A DNA stretch of 16,431 nt, from NCBI GenBank assembly GCA_029881015.1, contig JAOUNK010000030.1:1-16431 (forward strand), written 5' to 3'. Every line of letters starts with the position of its first letter. The stretch's first letter is position 1. The translations under genes were made by a program, and so were the position numbers. Below the pieces are notes generated by a model. The model made no database searches and had not been told where the DNA came from. It saw only the letters and a list, made by a program, of their open reading frames with translations. The DNA comes from Gammaproteobacteria bacterium. Lineage in GTDB: Bacteria; Pseudomonadota; Gammaproteobacteria; Steroidobacterales; Woeseiaceae. Below are positions 1 to 8,910 of the stretch, piece after piece.

Positions 1-146
1 AGAGGCTCGGGTTCCGCCTCGAGCACGGGCACCTGGTCGGGTTCCGGGACCGGTACAGCGTCGGGTTCCGCCTCGTGCACAGGCTCGGGCACAGACTCCG
101 GCTCTGGCACCGGTTCTGGTTCAGGATCGGGCTGCGGCGCTGCCTC
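1..146 (-). repeat. Pro/Glu-rich coding repeat in the ExeA-like linker
   Basis: This is imperfect repetitive DNA encoding PEP, PVPEPE and EAEPEP motifs. The 20-bp stretch at 7-26 recurs at 61-80 with one mismatch, a 54-bp (18-codon) period. It is probably an extended acidic spacer of variable length. The repeat may continue past the window edge. Confidence 0.6.
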
Positions 147-986
147 GACAACGGCAGGGGTGGCATCGAATTCTTCAGCTTCCAGTCCGAATTCGTCTTT
201 CGCGACCTCGGCGACGAACGCGGCCGGGATTTTCTGGATGCCGGCGAGGGCGGCGCCTGACAAGGCGGCGTCGACGATGTTGTTGGCTAGCCGCGGGATC
301 CCGGAACTCAGTGCGTGAATCAACGCCGCGCAGCGCGAGTCAAACAGGAACTCAAAGTCGGCTCCCGCCAGGCGAAAACTGTGCATCAGGTAGGCGCGGA
401 GTTCGGCGCCACTGAGCGGGGTGATTGTCAGCCGTTGGCGAACGCGTTGATCGAGGCGCGCCAGCTGCCGGTCCTTGCAGAAGGTCGCGAGGCGGTCATC
501 GCCCATGAGAACCATAGCAGCGCCGCCGGAATCGCCGGCATCGGCTGCCGTCAGCGCCTCGAGTTCGGAGAGCGCATCGGCGCCCGTGCGCATCGCATCT
601 TCGATGACTACGACGACGCGACTGTTCTCTGTCTCCAGCCGAGAGAGTTGTGATCGCAATGCTGCGAACTGGCGAATCGGGCCACGTGGCGCTTGCGTGA
701 CACCCAGCTCCTCGAGCAGGAATTCCAGCGCATCCGTGCCTTGTAGCTGCATGCGACCGATGCGCACAACCCTGTGGCTGCCTGACAAGGCATCCAGGGC
801 CCTTGCAACGAGGGTCGTCTTACCCGACCCGGCGGGGCCGGAGACGACAATGACGGCGTCCTGCGAGACGAGCGCTTTTTTCAGTCGCGACATCGTGCTC
901 GCGGTCTGTGGCCCGACGAACACGTCGTTGCCCTTGGGTTTGGCCGTGAAAGGGCGTTTACTCAGTCCAAAATGTTGTTCGTACAT
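1..986 (-). CDS. ExeA/GspA-like AAA ATPase, C-terminus cut off by window edge
   Basis: The ATG at 986-984 opens a frame with no stop to the window edge, 328 codons. The protein begins MYEQHFGLSKRPF, the N-terminal signature of the ExeA/GspA ATPases. These are cytoplasmic ATPases, often anchored to the membrane, that help assemble type II secretion or type IV pilus machinery by remodelling peptidoglycan. Walker A is GPAGSGKT at residues 50-57 and Walker B is VVVVIED at about 124-130. A sensor-like RLDQRVRQRL stretch lies near residue 195, and an ExeA-like helical part runs to about residue 280. From about residue 290 the chain turns into Pro/Glu/Val repeats (PEPVPEPE type), which in TonB and ExeA relatives span the periplasm. 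Any C-terminal domain (peptidoglycan binding or SPOR) lies outside the window. The gene diverges from the efflux operon. The family is secure; the exact pathway is not. Confidence 0.85.
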   Translation of the reverse strand, partial: MYEQHFGLSKRPFTAKPKGNDVFVGPQTASTMSRLKKALVSQDAVIVVSGPAGSGKTTLVARALDALSGSHRVVRIGRMQLQGTDALEFLLEELGVTQAPRGPIRQFAALRSQLSRLETENSRVVVVIEDAMRTGADALSELEALTAADAGDSGGAAMVLMGDDRLATFCKDRQLARLDQRVRQRLTITPLSGAELRAYLMHSFRLAGADFEFLFDSRCAALIHALSSGIPRLANNIVDAALSGAALAGIQKIPAAFVAEVAKDEFGLEAEEFDATPAVVEAAPQPDPEPEPVPEPESVPEPVHEAEPDAVPVPEPDQVPVLEAEPEP

Positions 987-1130
987 AACAGTCCGATCGG
1001 CTAGATAGAGGCCGTAAACCAGTCACAGCCTTGGCAGACGGTCAGTTTGTGGCCTGGCGCGCCCCATTTCATGGAGTTATGTCACAAAAACGCCGGTTGG
1101 CCCCATTTTGCGTGCCGGGTTCGGCGCGAG

Positions 1131-1159
1131 CGGGAATTGAATAAATCGCTGAATTCCCG
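1131..1159. promoter_or_regulatory. Inverted repeat in the divergent ATPase/efflux intergenic region
   Basis: A perfect 8-bp inverted repeat, CGGGAATT at 1131-1138 and AATTCCCG at 1152-1159 with a 13-bp spacer, lies about 70 bp before the adaptor start in the 239-bp gap (987-1225) between two divergent transcription units. Placement and symmetry suit a repressor or activator operator, since RND pumps are often locally controlled. No regulator gene is adjacent and no convincing -35/-10 pair was found. GCCCCATTT also occurs twice just upstream, near 1061 and 1100. The operator role is inference. Confidence 0.35.
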
Positions 1160-1225
1160 TTCAAAAGCGGTCAGAATATGGCGCACCGGGCCGGTTTATC
1201 GGCCAACTGACGGAATAGAAGATAC

Positions 1226-2377
1226 ATGCGTAAGTTATTGATTTTCTTGGTTCCGATTGTCGCGATCGGGATTGCCTTGCTCATGCAGCAGATGCGACCG
1301 GAGCCGCCGAAGAAAGACACGCTGGATCTCGATCCGCTGGTCGATGTCCAGGTCCTCGAAACGATGACCGCCAATTTCACGGTAAATAGCCAGGGTACGG
1401 TGTTGCCGCGAACCGAAACCGTACTCAGTGCTGAAGTCTCAGGGACCGTCACGAGCATTTCCCCGAAGTTCATTCCCGGGGGAGTGTTCGATCGCGGTGA
1501 AGTGCTGATGCGAATCGACCCGACGAATTACGAGGGGGCGGTGAAGCAGGCAGAGGCGCTGGTGAAGCAGCGCCAGATTGAGCACGACGGGGCCGAAAAA
1601 TTGCGTAGCCAGGGCTACCGTGCAGAAGCGGAGCTTGCGTCGGCAGCGGCGGCGCTGGCGACCGCCGAAGCCGAACTGGTGCGAGCCAGGCGAAACCTCG
1701 CGCGGACCTACATTCGCCTCCCGTATGAAGGCATGGTCAGGTCCAAGGACGCCGACCTGGGGCAGTTCGTTAACCCGGGAACTCGCCTCGGGGTCATGTT
1801 TGCCACCGATCATGCCGAGGTGCGCCTTCCGCTTACGGACTCCGACCTGGCGTTTGTGGATTTGCCGAACGCCAGCGAGATGACCGCTGCAGGCAACAGC
1901 GACGGGCCCGCCGTAAGACTCTCGGCGACACAGAAAGGGAAACTGGTCGAGTGGGACGCGCAAATCGTCCGCAGTGAAGGCGTGGTCGATGAGAAGAGCC
2001 GCGTTACCTATGCTGTCGCCCGTATTGCGGACCCATACCGTCGGCATAGCGAGGGAGCCCCGTTACCTGTCGGAACATTCGTCACAGCGAGAATCGAGGG
2101 CGCGGAAGCAGAGAGTATTATACGAGTACCGCGCGGCGTCGTACGCGGCTCGAATGAACTGCTGTTTGTTGACGAGAACGGTAAAATAGAAATTCGCAGC
2201 GTCGGCATCGTGCGCTCAGATGCAGAGTATTCCTATGTCGCCAGCGGGGCGCAGGCCGGCGAAAGAATTGTCGTCTCAGCCCTGGAGGCGCCGATCAGGG
2301 GAATGACCGTTCGCACCCGGGCCGATACTGATACCGCGGCTCGCATCGCATCGACCGATAATGAGGACGACGGATGA
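1226..2377 (+). CDS. RND efflux periplasmic adaptor (membrane fusion protein, AcrA/HlyD type)
   Basis: This 383-aa protein is the adaptor that links an inner-membrane RND pump to an outer-membrane channel. An N-terminal membrane anchor or uncleaved signal occupies residues 3-21 (LLIFLVPIVAIGIALLM). The first half of the barrel-sandwich (lipoyl-like) domain is at about 62-103 (AEVSGTVTSISP, then GEVLMRIDP). An alpha-helical hairpin rich in Ala, Glu and Arg covers about 104-160, shorter than in AcrA. The second lipoyl half is at about 161-195 (YIRLPYEGMV, GQFVNPG). Beta-barrel and membrane-proximal domains follow. No lipobox Cys is present, so it is probably anchored by the N-terminal helix. 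The start has only a weak Shine-Dalgarno (AGAAG). Its stop overlaps the permease start by 4 bp (ATGA), implying translational coupling. The substrate cannot be read from the sequence. Confidence 0.92.
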   Translation: MRKLLIFLVPIVAIGIALLMQQMRPEPPKKDTLDLDPLVDVQVLETMTANFTVNSQGTVLPRTETVLSAEVSGTVTSISPKFIPGGVFDRGEVLMRIDPTNYEGAVKQAEALVKQRQIEHDGAEKLRSQGYRAEAELASAAAALATAEAELVRARRNLARTYIRLPYEGMVRSKDADLGQFVNPGTRLGVMFATDHAEVRLPLTDSDLAFVDLPNASEMTAAGNSDGPAVRLSATQKGKLVEWDAQIVRSEGVVDEKSRVTYAVARIADPYRRHSEGAPLPVGTFVTARIEGAEAESIIRVPRGVVRGSNELLFVDENGKIEIRSVGIVRSDAEYSYVASGAQAGERIVVSALEAPIRGMTVRTRADTDTAARIASTDNEDDG

Positions 2378-5300
2378 AGAACCGGCCCGGCCAAACCAGC
2401 GAAAAGGGCCTGATTGCCTGGTTTGCCGCCAACAATGTTGCGGCAAATCTGCTGATGCTGTTCATCATCGTTGCGGGAATAATTTCCGGATTCACGATCC
2501 GCAAACAAACGACACCCGATTTCGAACTGAATACGATTCGTGTGCAGGTCCCGTATCTCGGCGCAGCGCCTGAGGAAGTCGAGGAGGGCGTTGTCGTCAA
2601 GATTGAAGAGGCGATTCAGGACGTCAAGGGTATTACCAGGCTGACCGGGAATGCGCGTGAAGGCTTAGGGTCGGTTGTCGCCGAAGTCTCCAGCGACACC
2701 GACATCAACGAGGTACTCAACGAAATCAAGACGCGGGTGGATGCGATCTCCACATTTCCCGGACTGACGGAAAAACCCGTCATCTTCAAGGAAGAAATTC
2801 CGATTCACGTCGTCTTCGTCGCTATTCACGGGGACCTGGATGAGTTTTCCCGAAAGAGAATAGCGCAGGAAGTTCGCGACGAATTGATGCAATTACCGGC
2901 TGTGTCGGCAGTGCAGTTCCTCGGCGATCGTTCTTACGAGATAAGCATCGAAGTATCGGAAAGCGCTTTGCGGCAGTACGGACTGACGATGAGCGAAGTT
3001 TCGCAGGCGATCAGGGACACCTCTATTGACATGCCCGGCGGGACTATCAAGTCGGATGGTGGGGACATCCTGCTGCGCACAGAAGGGCAGGTGTATCGCG
3101 GTAACGAATTCGCGGCAATTGTACTGCGCACATTTCCCGATGGCACGCGTCTCACCTTGAATGACATTGCGACGATTACTGACGGGTTTGTCGAGACAGA
3201 CGGCTATGGGCGCTTCGACGGGAATCGAACCGCGACACTGCGAGTACTCGCCAGCGGTGAACAGAACGAACTGACCACAGCGGCAGAAGTAAAGAAGTAC
3301 ATGGCCGAGAAATCAGGCGCGCTGCCGGATGGTGTGAACATCGACATCTGGGTGGACCGCTCCCACTATCTGAAGGGGCGCCTGCAAATGATGACCAAGA
3401 ACATGTGGCAGGGCGCCTTGCTCGTATTCATCGTCCTGTCGATGTTCCTGCGCATGCGGATCGCAATGTGGGTCGTCGTCGGCATACCGATTACTTTCCT
3501 TGGCGCGATGTGGCTGATGCCCCACGGTCCATGGCCGGTCACAATAAACATGATGAGCCTCTTCGGGTTTATCGTCGTTCTCGGTATTGTCGTCGACGAC
3601 GCCATTATTATTGGCGAAAGTATCTACACGAAGATACGCAGCGACGGACACACGCTCGACAACGTTATTCGTGGCGCACATCGAGTCGCTATTCCTGCGA
3701 CGTTCGGTGTCCTGACCACGATTGCAGCGTTTACCCCACTGCTCTTCATCGGTGGCATCGCTGGGCCCTTCTTCGAAGCGATATCGGTTGTCGTGGTGCT
3801 GTGCCTGATGTTCTCACTGGTTGAGTCGAAGCTGATCCTGCCGGCTCACCTGGTGCACGCGAATCTCGCGCCAGTCGACGAGGACGACCTGTTTCGTCCG
3901 CAACGTCACATCGGCGCGTGGGAGAGAATTCCACGCTTCTTTCTGAAGATTCAACGGCGAATCCAGCACGGCCTGCAGCGCCTCATCGAGAACTGGTACA
4001 AGCCGTGGGTAGAACGAGCTGTCGACAATCGTGGCCTTACGACGGCTGTTTTTCTGGCGATGCTGATCCTGACTGTCGGCTCTCTCATGAGTGGCCTGGT
4101 CAAGTTCGAGGTCTTCCCGGACCAGCCCAGCGATTTTATCCAGGTGAACCTGGAGATGCAGGCCGGGTCGGCTCCCAGCGAACGCGACCGCGTGCTTGGC
4201 AAGCTCGAAAGCGAGATACTCGCGATGAACGCGGAGTATGTTGCGGAGCATCCGGAGACCTTGCCGATGATCCGGCACGTCGGCGCCTTTACGCAAGGCG
4301 AGACCGGCGCAATCATGTTTGTTGAAATGCCGCAGTCAGAGGATCGTCCTTTCAACGGGGATGAGATCAGCAAGCGATGGCGCGAGCGCATTGGCGAGTT
4401 CGCGGGCGTGAAGGAACTGGATTTCAATGACGCCAACCACCTTGGTGGCGGCCCACCACTGAGTTTTCGACTGAGTGGAACCAACTACGAGGGTCTGGAG
4501 CGGGCGGCGGCAGAACTCGAGAAGAAGCTGGCCGAATACGTCGGGATATTCGACATTCGCAATACGTCTGATACGGGCGGTGAAGAGATACGCCTGCGGA
4601 TCAAGCCTGAAGCGGAGGCGCTGGGGCTGACAATGTCGGAGCTCGGCCGGCAGGTTCGCCAGGCATTTTACGGTGAAGAGGCGCAGCGCATTCAACGGGG
4701 GCAGGATGAGCTCAAGGTCATGGTTCGGTACCCGCCCGAGGAGCGCCGCTCCATCGCAGACCTTGAGAACATGCGCATACGCACAGCCGGCGGTGACGAG
4801 GTCCCGTTTGAATCGGTCGCCGAGATGTCTTTCGGCAGCGGCTTTTCGAGCATTTCCCGGCTAAATCGCAAGCGGACCATAACAGTCTCCGCGGACATCG
4901 ACAGCGAAATTGTCGAATCGGCGGAAATCGTCAGGGTGATTTCCGAGGAGTTTATTCCTGAGCTGCTATCCCGCTATCCCGGTGTCGCGTACGGCCTGGA
5001 GGGGGCGAGCCGGGAACAGGTCGATCTGCTTCGGAACCTGACCGTCGCATCTATCGCTGCACTGTTTCTGATCTATGCGCTGGTCGCGATTCCGCTACAC
5101 TCATACAGCCAGCCGCTGATCATCATGTCCGTGATTCCTTTCGGCATTATTGGCGCCGTCATTGGCCATGTCGTGATGGGGGAATCCGTCAGCATGTTCT
5201 CCTTGTTCGGACTGGTTGCCTTGGCGGGCGTGGTCGTGAATGACAGCCTCATAATGATCGATTTCGTCAACAAGGCGCGAGAACAGGGTGTGCCAATCAA

Positions 5301-5595
5301 GCAGGCGGTTATTGACTCGGGAACCCAGCGGTTTCGGGCAATTGTACTGACATCAATAACGACGGCCGCCGGCCTGATGCCGATTCTCACCGAAGGCAGC
5401 TTGCAGGCACAAACCGTCATCCCCATGGCCATTTCGTTGAGTTTCGGTATCTTGTTCGCGACCGTGATCACCCTGTTCCTGATTCCCGCGCTGTATTTGC
5501 TGCAGGAGGATGGCTTCGCGGCGTTCAGGCGAGTTAGGGCCTTGCTTGCGGGCCGACCCGACGACGACGCCATCACGGATCAGCCAGGCGTGTGA
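2374..5595 (+). CDS. RND efflux transporter permease (AcrB-like, HAE family)
   Basis: The 1073-aa length and layout are typical of an RND permease: one TM helix near 24-41, a large periplasmic porter loop, TM2-6 around 345-500, a second TM/loop repeat, and a final TM block around 915-1050. The TM4 proton-relay pair is present as D408-D409 in GIVVDDA. In TM10, where AcrB has the relay Lys940, this protein reads GVVVNDS with Asn956, as I recall for a subgroup of gammaproteobacterial RND pumps. It should form a trimeric inner-membrane proton antiporter with the adaptor encoded just upstream. The outer-membrane partner must come from elsewhere, because no TolC-like gene is here. Its TGA overlaps the GTG start of rarD by 4 bp. 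Substrate is unknown; drugs, detergents or lipids are all possible. Confidence 0.95.
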   Translation: MKNRPGQTSEKGLIAWFAANNVAANLLMLFIIVAGIISGFTIRKQTTPDFELNTIRVQVPYLGAAPEEVEEGVVVKIEEAIQDVKGITRLTGNAREGLGSVVAEVSSDTDINEVLNEIKTRVDAISTFPGLTEKPVIFKEEIPIHVVFVAIHGDLDEFSRKRIAQEVRDELMQLPAVSAVQFLGDRSYEISIEVSESALRQYGLTMSEVSQAIRDTSIDMPGGTIKSDGGDILLRTEGQVYRGNEFAAIVLRTFPDGTRLTLNDIATITDGFVETDGYGRFDGNRTATLRVLASGEQNELTTAAEVKKYMAEKSGALPDGVNIDIWVDRSHYLKGRLQMMTKNMWQGALLVFIVLSMFLRMRIAMWVVVGIPITFLGAMWLMPHGPWPVTINMMSLFGFIVVLGIVVDDAIIIGESIYTKIRSDGHTLDNVIRGAHRVAIPATFGVLTTIAAFTPLLFIGGIAGPFFEAISVVVVLCLMFSLVESKLILPAHLVHANLAPVDEDDLFRPQRHIGAWERIPRFFLKIQRRIQHGLQRLIENWYKPWVERAVDNRGLTTAVFLAMLILTVGSLMSGLVKFEVFPDQPSDFIQVNLEMQAGSAPSERDRVLGKLESEILAMNAEYVAEHPETLPMIRHVGAFTQGETGAIMFVEMPQSEDRPFNGDEISKRWRERIGEFAGVKELDFNDANHLGGGPPLSFRLSGTNYEGLERAAAELEKKLAEYVGIFDIRNTSDTGGEEIRLRIKPEAEALGLTMSELGRQVRQAFYGEEAQRIQRGQDELKVMVRYPPEERRSIADLENMRIRTAGGDEVPFESVAEMSFGSGFSSISRLNRKRTITVSADIDSEIVESAEIVRVISEEFIPELLSRYPGVAYGLEGASREQVDLLRNLTVASIAALFLIYALVAIPLHSYSQPLIIMSVIPFGIIGAVIGHVVMGESVSMFSLFGLVALAGVVVNDSLIMIDFVNKAREQGVPIKQAVIDSGTQRFRAIVLTSITTAAGLMPILTEGSLQAQTVIPMAISLSFGILFATVITLFLIPALYLLQEDGFAAFRRVRALLAGRPDDDAITDQPGV

Positions 5596-6521
5596 ACCAA
5601 CCCGGTGACTATTCTGACGCCGAGGTTCGTTCGGGCGTCATTCTCGGCCTGATCGCCTATTCGTTATGGGGCGTCTTTCCGGTTTATTTCAAGTGGATCG
5701 AAACCGTCGCGCCGACGGAGGTACTGGTGCATCGCGTCGTTTGGGCGGTGCCATTTGGCGCTCTCATCATCCATGCCCGCAGACAATGGCGGGAGGTGCG
5801 CGCGGCCTTCCTGGACCGCTCCAGGCTCGTGTGGCTGGTACTGGCGGCGCTGTGCATCTCGGCCAACTGGTTTATCTACGTCTGGGCCGTGCAGAACGCG
5901 CGCATTTTCGAGGCAAGTCTGGGTTACTACATCAATCCGCTGATATACGTGGTTGTCGGCGTCGTCCTGTTGTCCGAACGCCTGCGTCGCCTGCAGATCG
6001 TCGCCGTTGCCCTGGCTTTTATCGGCGTCAGCTACCTCACCCTGCGCGGCGGTATCTTCCCCTGGGTTGCGCTCTCCCTCGCCGCGCTGTTTACCGCGTA
6101 TGGCGTTATTCGCAAGCAGGTGGTGATCGGTGCGATGCCGGGACTGTTTGTCGAGACGACCTTGCTCTTTCCTTTCGGGTTCGGCTGGCTTTGTATTCTG
6201 ATGCTGGACGGCAGCGCATCCTTCGGCGCCGTCGACACAGGCCGTTCGCTCCTGCTGATGCTGGCCGGCCCTATTACTGTTCTGCCGCTGCTGTTGTTCG
6301 CCATCGCCGCGAAGCGGCTGACGCTTACGACGATCGGTTTCATGCAGTTCCTCGCGCCGACGCTGCAATTCGTCACGGGTCTTTACTATGGCGAGACGCT
6401 GACCACGGAGCACATCGTGTGCTTCGGCTTCATCTGGGTGGCCGTGGCCCTGTTCAGCTACGACGCGGCATCTTCGAGCAGAAAAAAACCCTCGCGAGCC
6501 CAGCCCGCGAGGGTCGAATAA
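5592..6521 (+). CDS. rarD: RarD, EamA-family transporter
   Basis: This 309-aa, very hydrophobic inner-membrane protein has about ten TM helices. It matches RarD of the drug/metabolite (EamA) superfamily through GLIAYSLWGVFPVYFK near the N-terminus, ANWFIYVWAV, EASLGYYINPL and a C-terminal FMQFLAPTLQF. In E. coli RarD is named for chloramphenicol sensitivity; its natural substrate is not established. The start is GTG, overlapping the permease stop by 4 bp (GTGA), so it is probably co-translated as the third gene of the efflux operon. Its last codons (residues about 297-309, RKKPSRAQPARVE) are laid over the fusA terminator on the other strand, which may explain the charged, low-conservation tail. 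Confidence 0.93.
   Translation: MNQPGDYSDAEVRSGVILGLIAYSLWGVFPVYFKWIETVAPTEVLVHRVVWAVPFGALIIHARRQWREVRAAFLDRSRLVWLVLAALCISANWFIYVWAVQNARIFEASLGYYINPLIYVVVGVVLLSERLRRLQIVAVALAFIGVSYLTLRGGIFPWVALSLAALFTAYGVIRKQVVIGAMPGLFVETTLLFPFGFGWLCILMLDGSASFGAVDTGRSLLLMLAGPITVLPLLLFAIAAKRLTLTTIGFMQFLAPTLQFVTGLYYGETLTTEHIVCFGFIWVAVALFSYDAASSSRKKPSRAQPARVE
6482..6513 (-). terminator. Intrinsic terminator of fusA, embedded in the end of rarD
   Basis: On the minus strand the stem CCCTCGCG (6513-6506) pairs perfectly with CGCGAGGG (6496-6489) around a 9-nt loop and is followed at once by seven T (6488-6482), a textbook Rho-independent terminator. It lies 50 bp after the fusA stop and entirely within the rarD coding sequence on the opposite strand. 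For rarD mRNA the A-run precedes the stem, so it should not terminate that transcript efficiently. A second weaker stem (GGAGCC 6529-6534, GGCTCC 6546-6551) lies between the two stops and has no T-run. Confidence 0.88.
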
Positions 6522-6563
6522 GAGGGGTGGAGCCCTTGACGGAATGGCTCCGACTCCGGACCG

Positions 6564-8648
6564 TTACTTGTTGGCTTTGCGCTCCTGCGCTTCCCTGATT
6601 ACTTCTTCGGCGACGTTAGCCGGACACGGTGCGTAGTGTGAGAATTCCATCGAGAACTGGCCGCGACCCGACGTCAGCGTGCGTAGATGACCGATGTAGC
6701 CAAACATTTCGGCAAGCGGTGCATCCGCCTTGACACGAACTCCGGTAGCGCCAGCGTCCTGTGACTTGATCATGCCACGCCGACGGTTCAGATCGCCGAT
6801 AACATCGCCGACGTTGTCGTCCGGCGTGAAGACGTCGACCTTCATGATCGGCTCAAGCAGCTGCACGCCGGCCTTCGGAATCGACTGGCGATAAGCGGAT
6901 CGTGTTGCAATCTCGAACGCGAGTGCCGATGAGTCGACCGCGTGGAAGCCACCGTCGAGCAGTGTGAACTTGACGTCAAGTAGCGGGTAGCCGGCGAGTG
7001 TGCCTTCGACCATACAGCCTTCGAAGGCTTTCTCGATGGCGCCCCAGTATTCGCGCGGAACGTTACCGCCTGTAACCAGCGACTCGAATTGGTAGCCGAC
7101 GTTTTTTTCAGCCGGCTCGATGCGATACTCGATCTTGCCGTACTGGCCGGAACCACCCGACTGCTTCTTGTGCGTGTACGAATCTTCGATGGTCTGCGTG
7201 ATCGTCTCGCGGTAGGCAACCTGTGGCTTGCCCATTACGACATCGACATTGTGTGTGCGCCGCAAAATGTCGACCTTGATGTCGAGGTGCAGCTCGCCCA
7301 TGCCCTTGATCAACGTCTCGCCCGAATCTTCGTCGGTTGCAACCTGGAAGGAGGGGTCTTCCTGAACCATCTTGTTGAGTGCCACACCCATCTTCTCGGT
7401 GCCGGCCTTGTCTTTCGGTGCGATTGCGATCGAAATGACCGGTTCCGGGAAAACCATCGGTTCGAGGGTCGCCGGGTGCTTCGGGTCGGCGAGCGTATGA
7501 CCGGTGCGCGTGTTCTTCATACCCAGCAGGGCGACGATGTCGCCGGCCTGGGCCATCTCGAGTTCCTGACGCGAATCGGCATGCATCTCGACGATACGGC
7601 CGATACGTTCGGTCTTGCCTGTGAACGTGTTCAGAACACTGTCACCCTTCTTCATGACGCCGGAGTAGATGCGCGTAAAGGTCAGGGCGCCGTAACGGTC
7701 GTCCATGATCTTGAACGCAAGTGCGCGCAGCGGCTTGCCAGGGTCAACCTCGGCGAAACGTCCCGTTTCCTGTCCTTCGAGGTCCATTTCCGGTTGAGGC
7801 TTGACTTCGGTCGGGTTGGGCAGATAGTCAACAACTGCATTAAGAACGTTCTGTACACCTTTGTTTTTAAAGGCGGAGCCACAGAAGGTCGGGAAGAAGT
7901 CCAGGGCAATTGTGCCCTTGCGGACGCACTTCTTGATGTCGTCAACGGACGGCTCGTTGCCCTCGAGGTATTGCTCAAGGAGGTCATCGTCCTGCTCAAC
8001 AGCGGTCTCGATAAGCTTTTCGCGCCACTCTTCAACGGCGTCCTGCATGTCTTCGGGTACATCGGTGATTTCATAGGACGCCGGATCGTTGGGATCGGAC
8101 CAGATCCACGCCTTGCGCGTCAGCAGATCGACGATACCGGTGAAGTTGTCTTCGACACCGATCGGCAACACCATGACCAGCGGATTCGCGGCCAGTACGT
8201 CCTTAATCTGCTTTACTACGCTGTAGAAGTCCGCGCCAACACGGTCGAGCTTGTTGACGAAAATAATTCGCGCAACCTCGGATTCGTTGGCATAACGCCA
8301 GTTCGTCTCGGACTGCGGTTCAACGCCACCGGAACCACAAAACACGCCGACACCGCCGTCGAGCACCTTCAGGGAACGGTAGACTTCGATGGTGAAGTCA
8401 ACGTGTCCCGGTGTGTCAATGATGTTCAACGTATGGCCGTTCCACTGGCAACTCGTGGCAGCCGACTGGATCGTGATGCCACGCTCCTGTTCCTGCTCCA
8501 TGAAGTCCGTGGTGGCTTCACCGTCGTGAACCTCGCCGGTCTTGTGGATCTTGCCGGTGAGTTTCAGAATACGCTCGGTCGTCGTCGTCTTGCCCGCGTC
8601 AACGTGGGCAAAGATACCTATGTTTCTGTAAACGCTTAGGTCTTTCAT
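6564..8648 (-). CDS. fusA: Translation elongation factor G (second-copy type EF-G)
   Basis: This is a full-length 694-aa GTPase that drives ribosomal translocation and, with RRF, may drive recycling. G1 is AHVDAGKT at 14-21, the switch I region is RGIT at 56-59, G3 is DTPGH at 78-82 and G4 is NKLD at 132-135. Domain IV begins near residue 470 ([15 protein letters not shown]), and the [14 protein letters not shown] and [19 protein letters not shown] blocks are intact, so it looks active. The start [15 protein letters not shown] and the insert [15 protein letters not shown] resemble the second EF-G (EF-G2, fusB) of Vibrio and Shewanella more than the str-operon copy. The absence of rpsL, rpsG and tuf neighbours agrees. 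Its own Shine-Dalgarno is weak; a small upstream ORF ends one base before its ATG. It could still be the only EF-G of this organism. Confidence 0.95.
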   Translation of the reverse strand: MKDLSVYRNIGIFAHVDAGKTTTTERILKLTGKIHKTGEVHDGEATTDFMEQEQERGITIQSAATSCQWNGHTLNIIDTPGHVDFTIEVYRSLKVLDGGVGVFCGSGGVEPQSETNWRYANESEVARIIFVNKLDRVGADFYSVVKQIKDVLAANPLVMVLPIGVEDNFTGIVDLLTRKAWIWSDPNDPASYEITDVPEDMQDAVEEWREKLIETAVEQDDDLLEQYLEGNEPSVDDIKKCVRKGTIALDFFPTFCGSAFKNKGVQNVLNAVVDYLPNPTEVKPQPEMDLEGQETGRFAEVDPGKPLRALAFKIMDDRYGALTFTRIYSGVMKKGDSVLNTFTGKTERIGRIVEMHADSRQELEMAQAGDIVALLGMKNTRTGHTLADPKHPATLEPMVFPEPVISIAIAPKDKAGTEKMGVALNKMVQEDPSFQVATDEDSGETLIKGMGELHLDIKVDILRRTHNVDVVMGKPQVAYRETITQTIEDSYTHKKQSGGSGQYGKIEYRIEPAEKNVGYQFESLVTGGNVPREYWGAIEKAFEGCMVEGTLAGYPLLDVKFTLLDGGFHAVDSSALAFEIATRSAYRQSIPKAGVQLLEPIMKVDVFTPDDNVGDVIGDLNRRRGMIKSQDAGATGVRVKADAPLAEMFGYIGHLRTLTSGRGQFSMEFSHYAPCPANVAEEVIREAQERKANK

Positions 8649-8649
8649 T

Positions 8650-8679
8650 TCAATGCTTCAGCTCTGTTGGTCTCTTCAT
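8650..8679 (-). CDS. Nine-codon upstream ORF (MKRPTELKH) coupled to fusA
   Basis: The ATG at 8679-8677 is followed by nine sense codons and TGA at 8652-8650, one base before the fusA ATG (reading TGA-A-ATG). It has a strong Shine-Dalgarno, AGAGGTGG, a few bases upstream, whereas fusA has only a poor one. It is not in frame with fusA. The arrangement suggests ribosomes load at the mini-ORF and restart at fusA. The peptide has no recognisable function; translation is inferred. Confidence 0.45.
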   Translation of the reverse strand: MKRPTELKH

Positions 8680-8910
8680 GGCACCACCTCTTTTTGCACT
8701 ACGCCAGGGCTCTCAAAGCCTTTCAAAAGCGAGAACCCGTCAAATCGTCGAGGTGGGTGCACGTTGTCCGTGGCCGTCCATCGTTGTTTACCCGGGGCAG
8801 GTAAGTGCAGCCCTACATTCGGGTCAGGACAGGCCTTGGGGCGCGGATAATAGCAGCGCAAAGCGCCCTAAACCAGCCCATTTCAGAGGTGTCCGGACAG
8901 GCGCCGTCAC

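Noticed and set aside
475..1008. Plus-strand frame of 177 codons in the left region
   Set aside because: It lies opposite the ExeA-like ATPase, whose Walker motifs are on the minus strand; the plus-strand protein is low-complexity Ser/Arg/Ala.
7089..8639. A 516-codon open frame on the plus strand opposite fusA
   Set aside because: It is a mirror of the strongly conserved EF-G gene; its protein has no recognisable domain, and such long antisense frames arise from the codon bias of high-GC genes.
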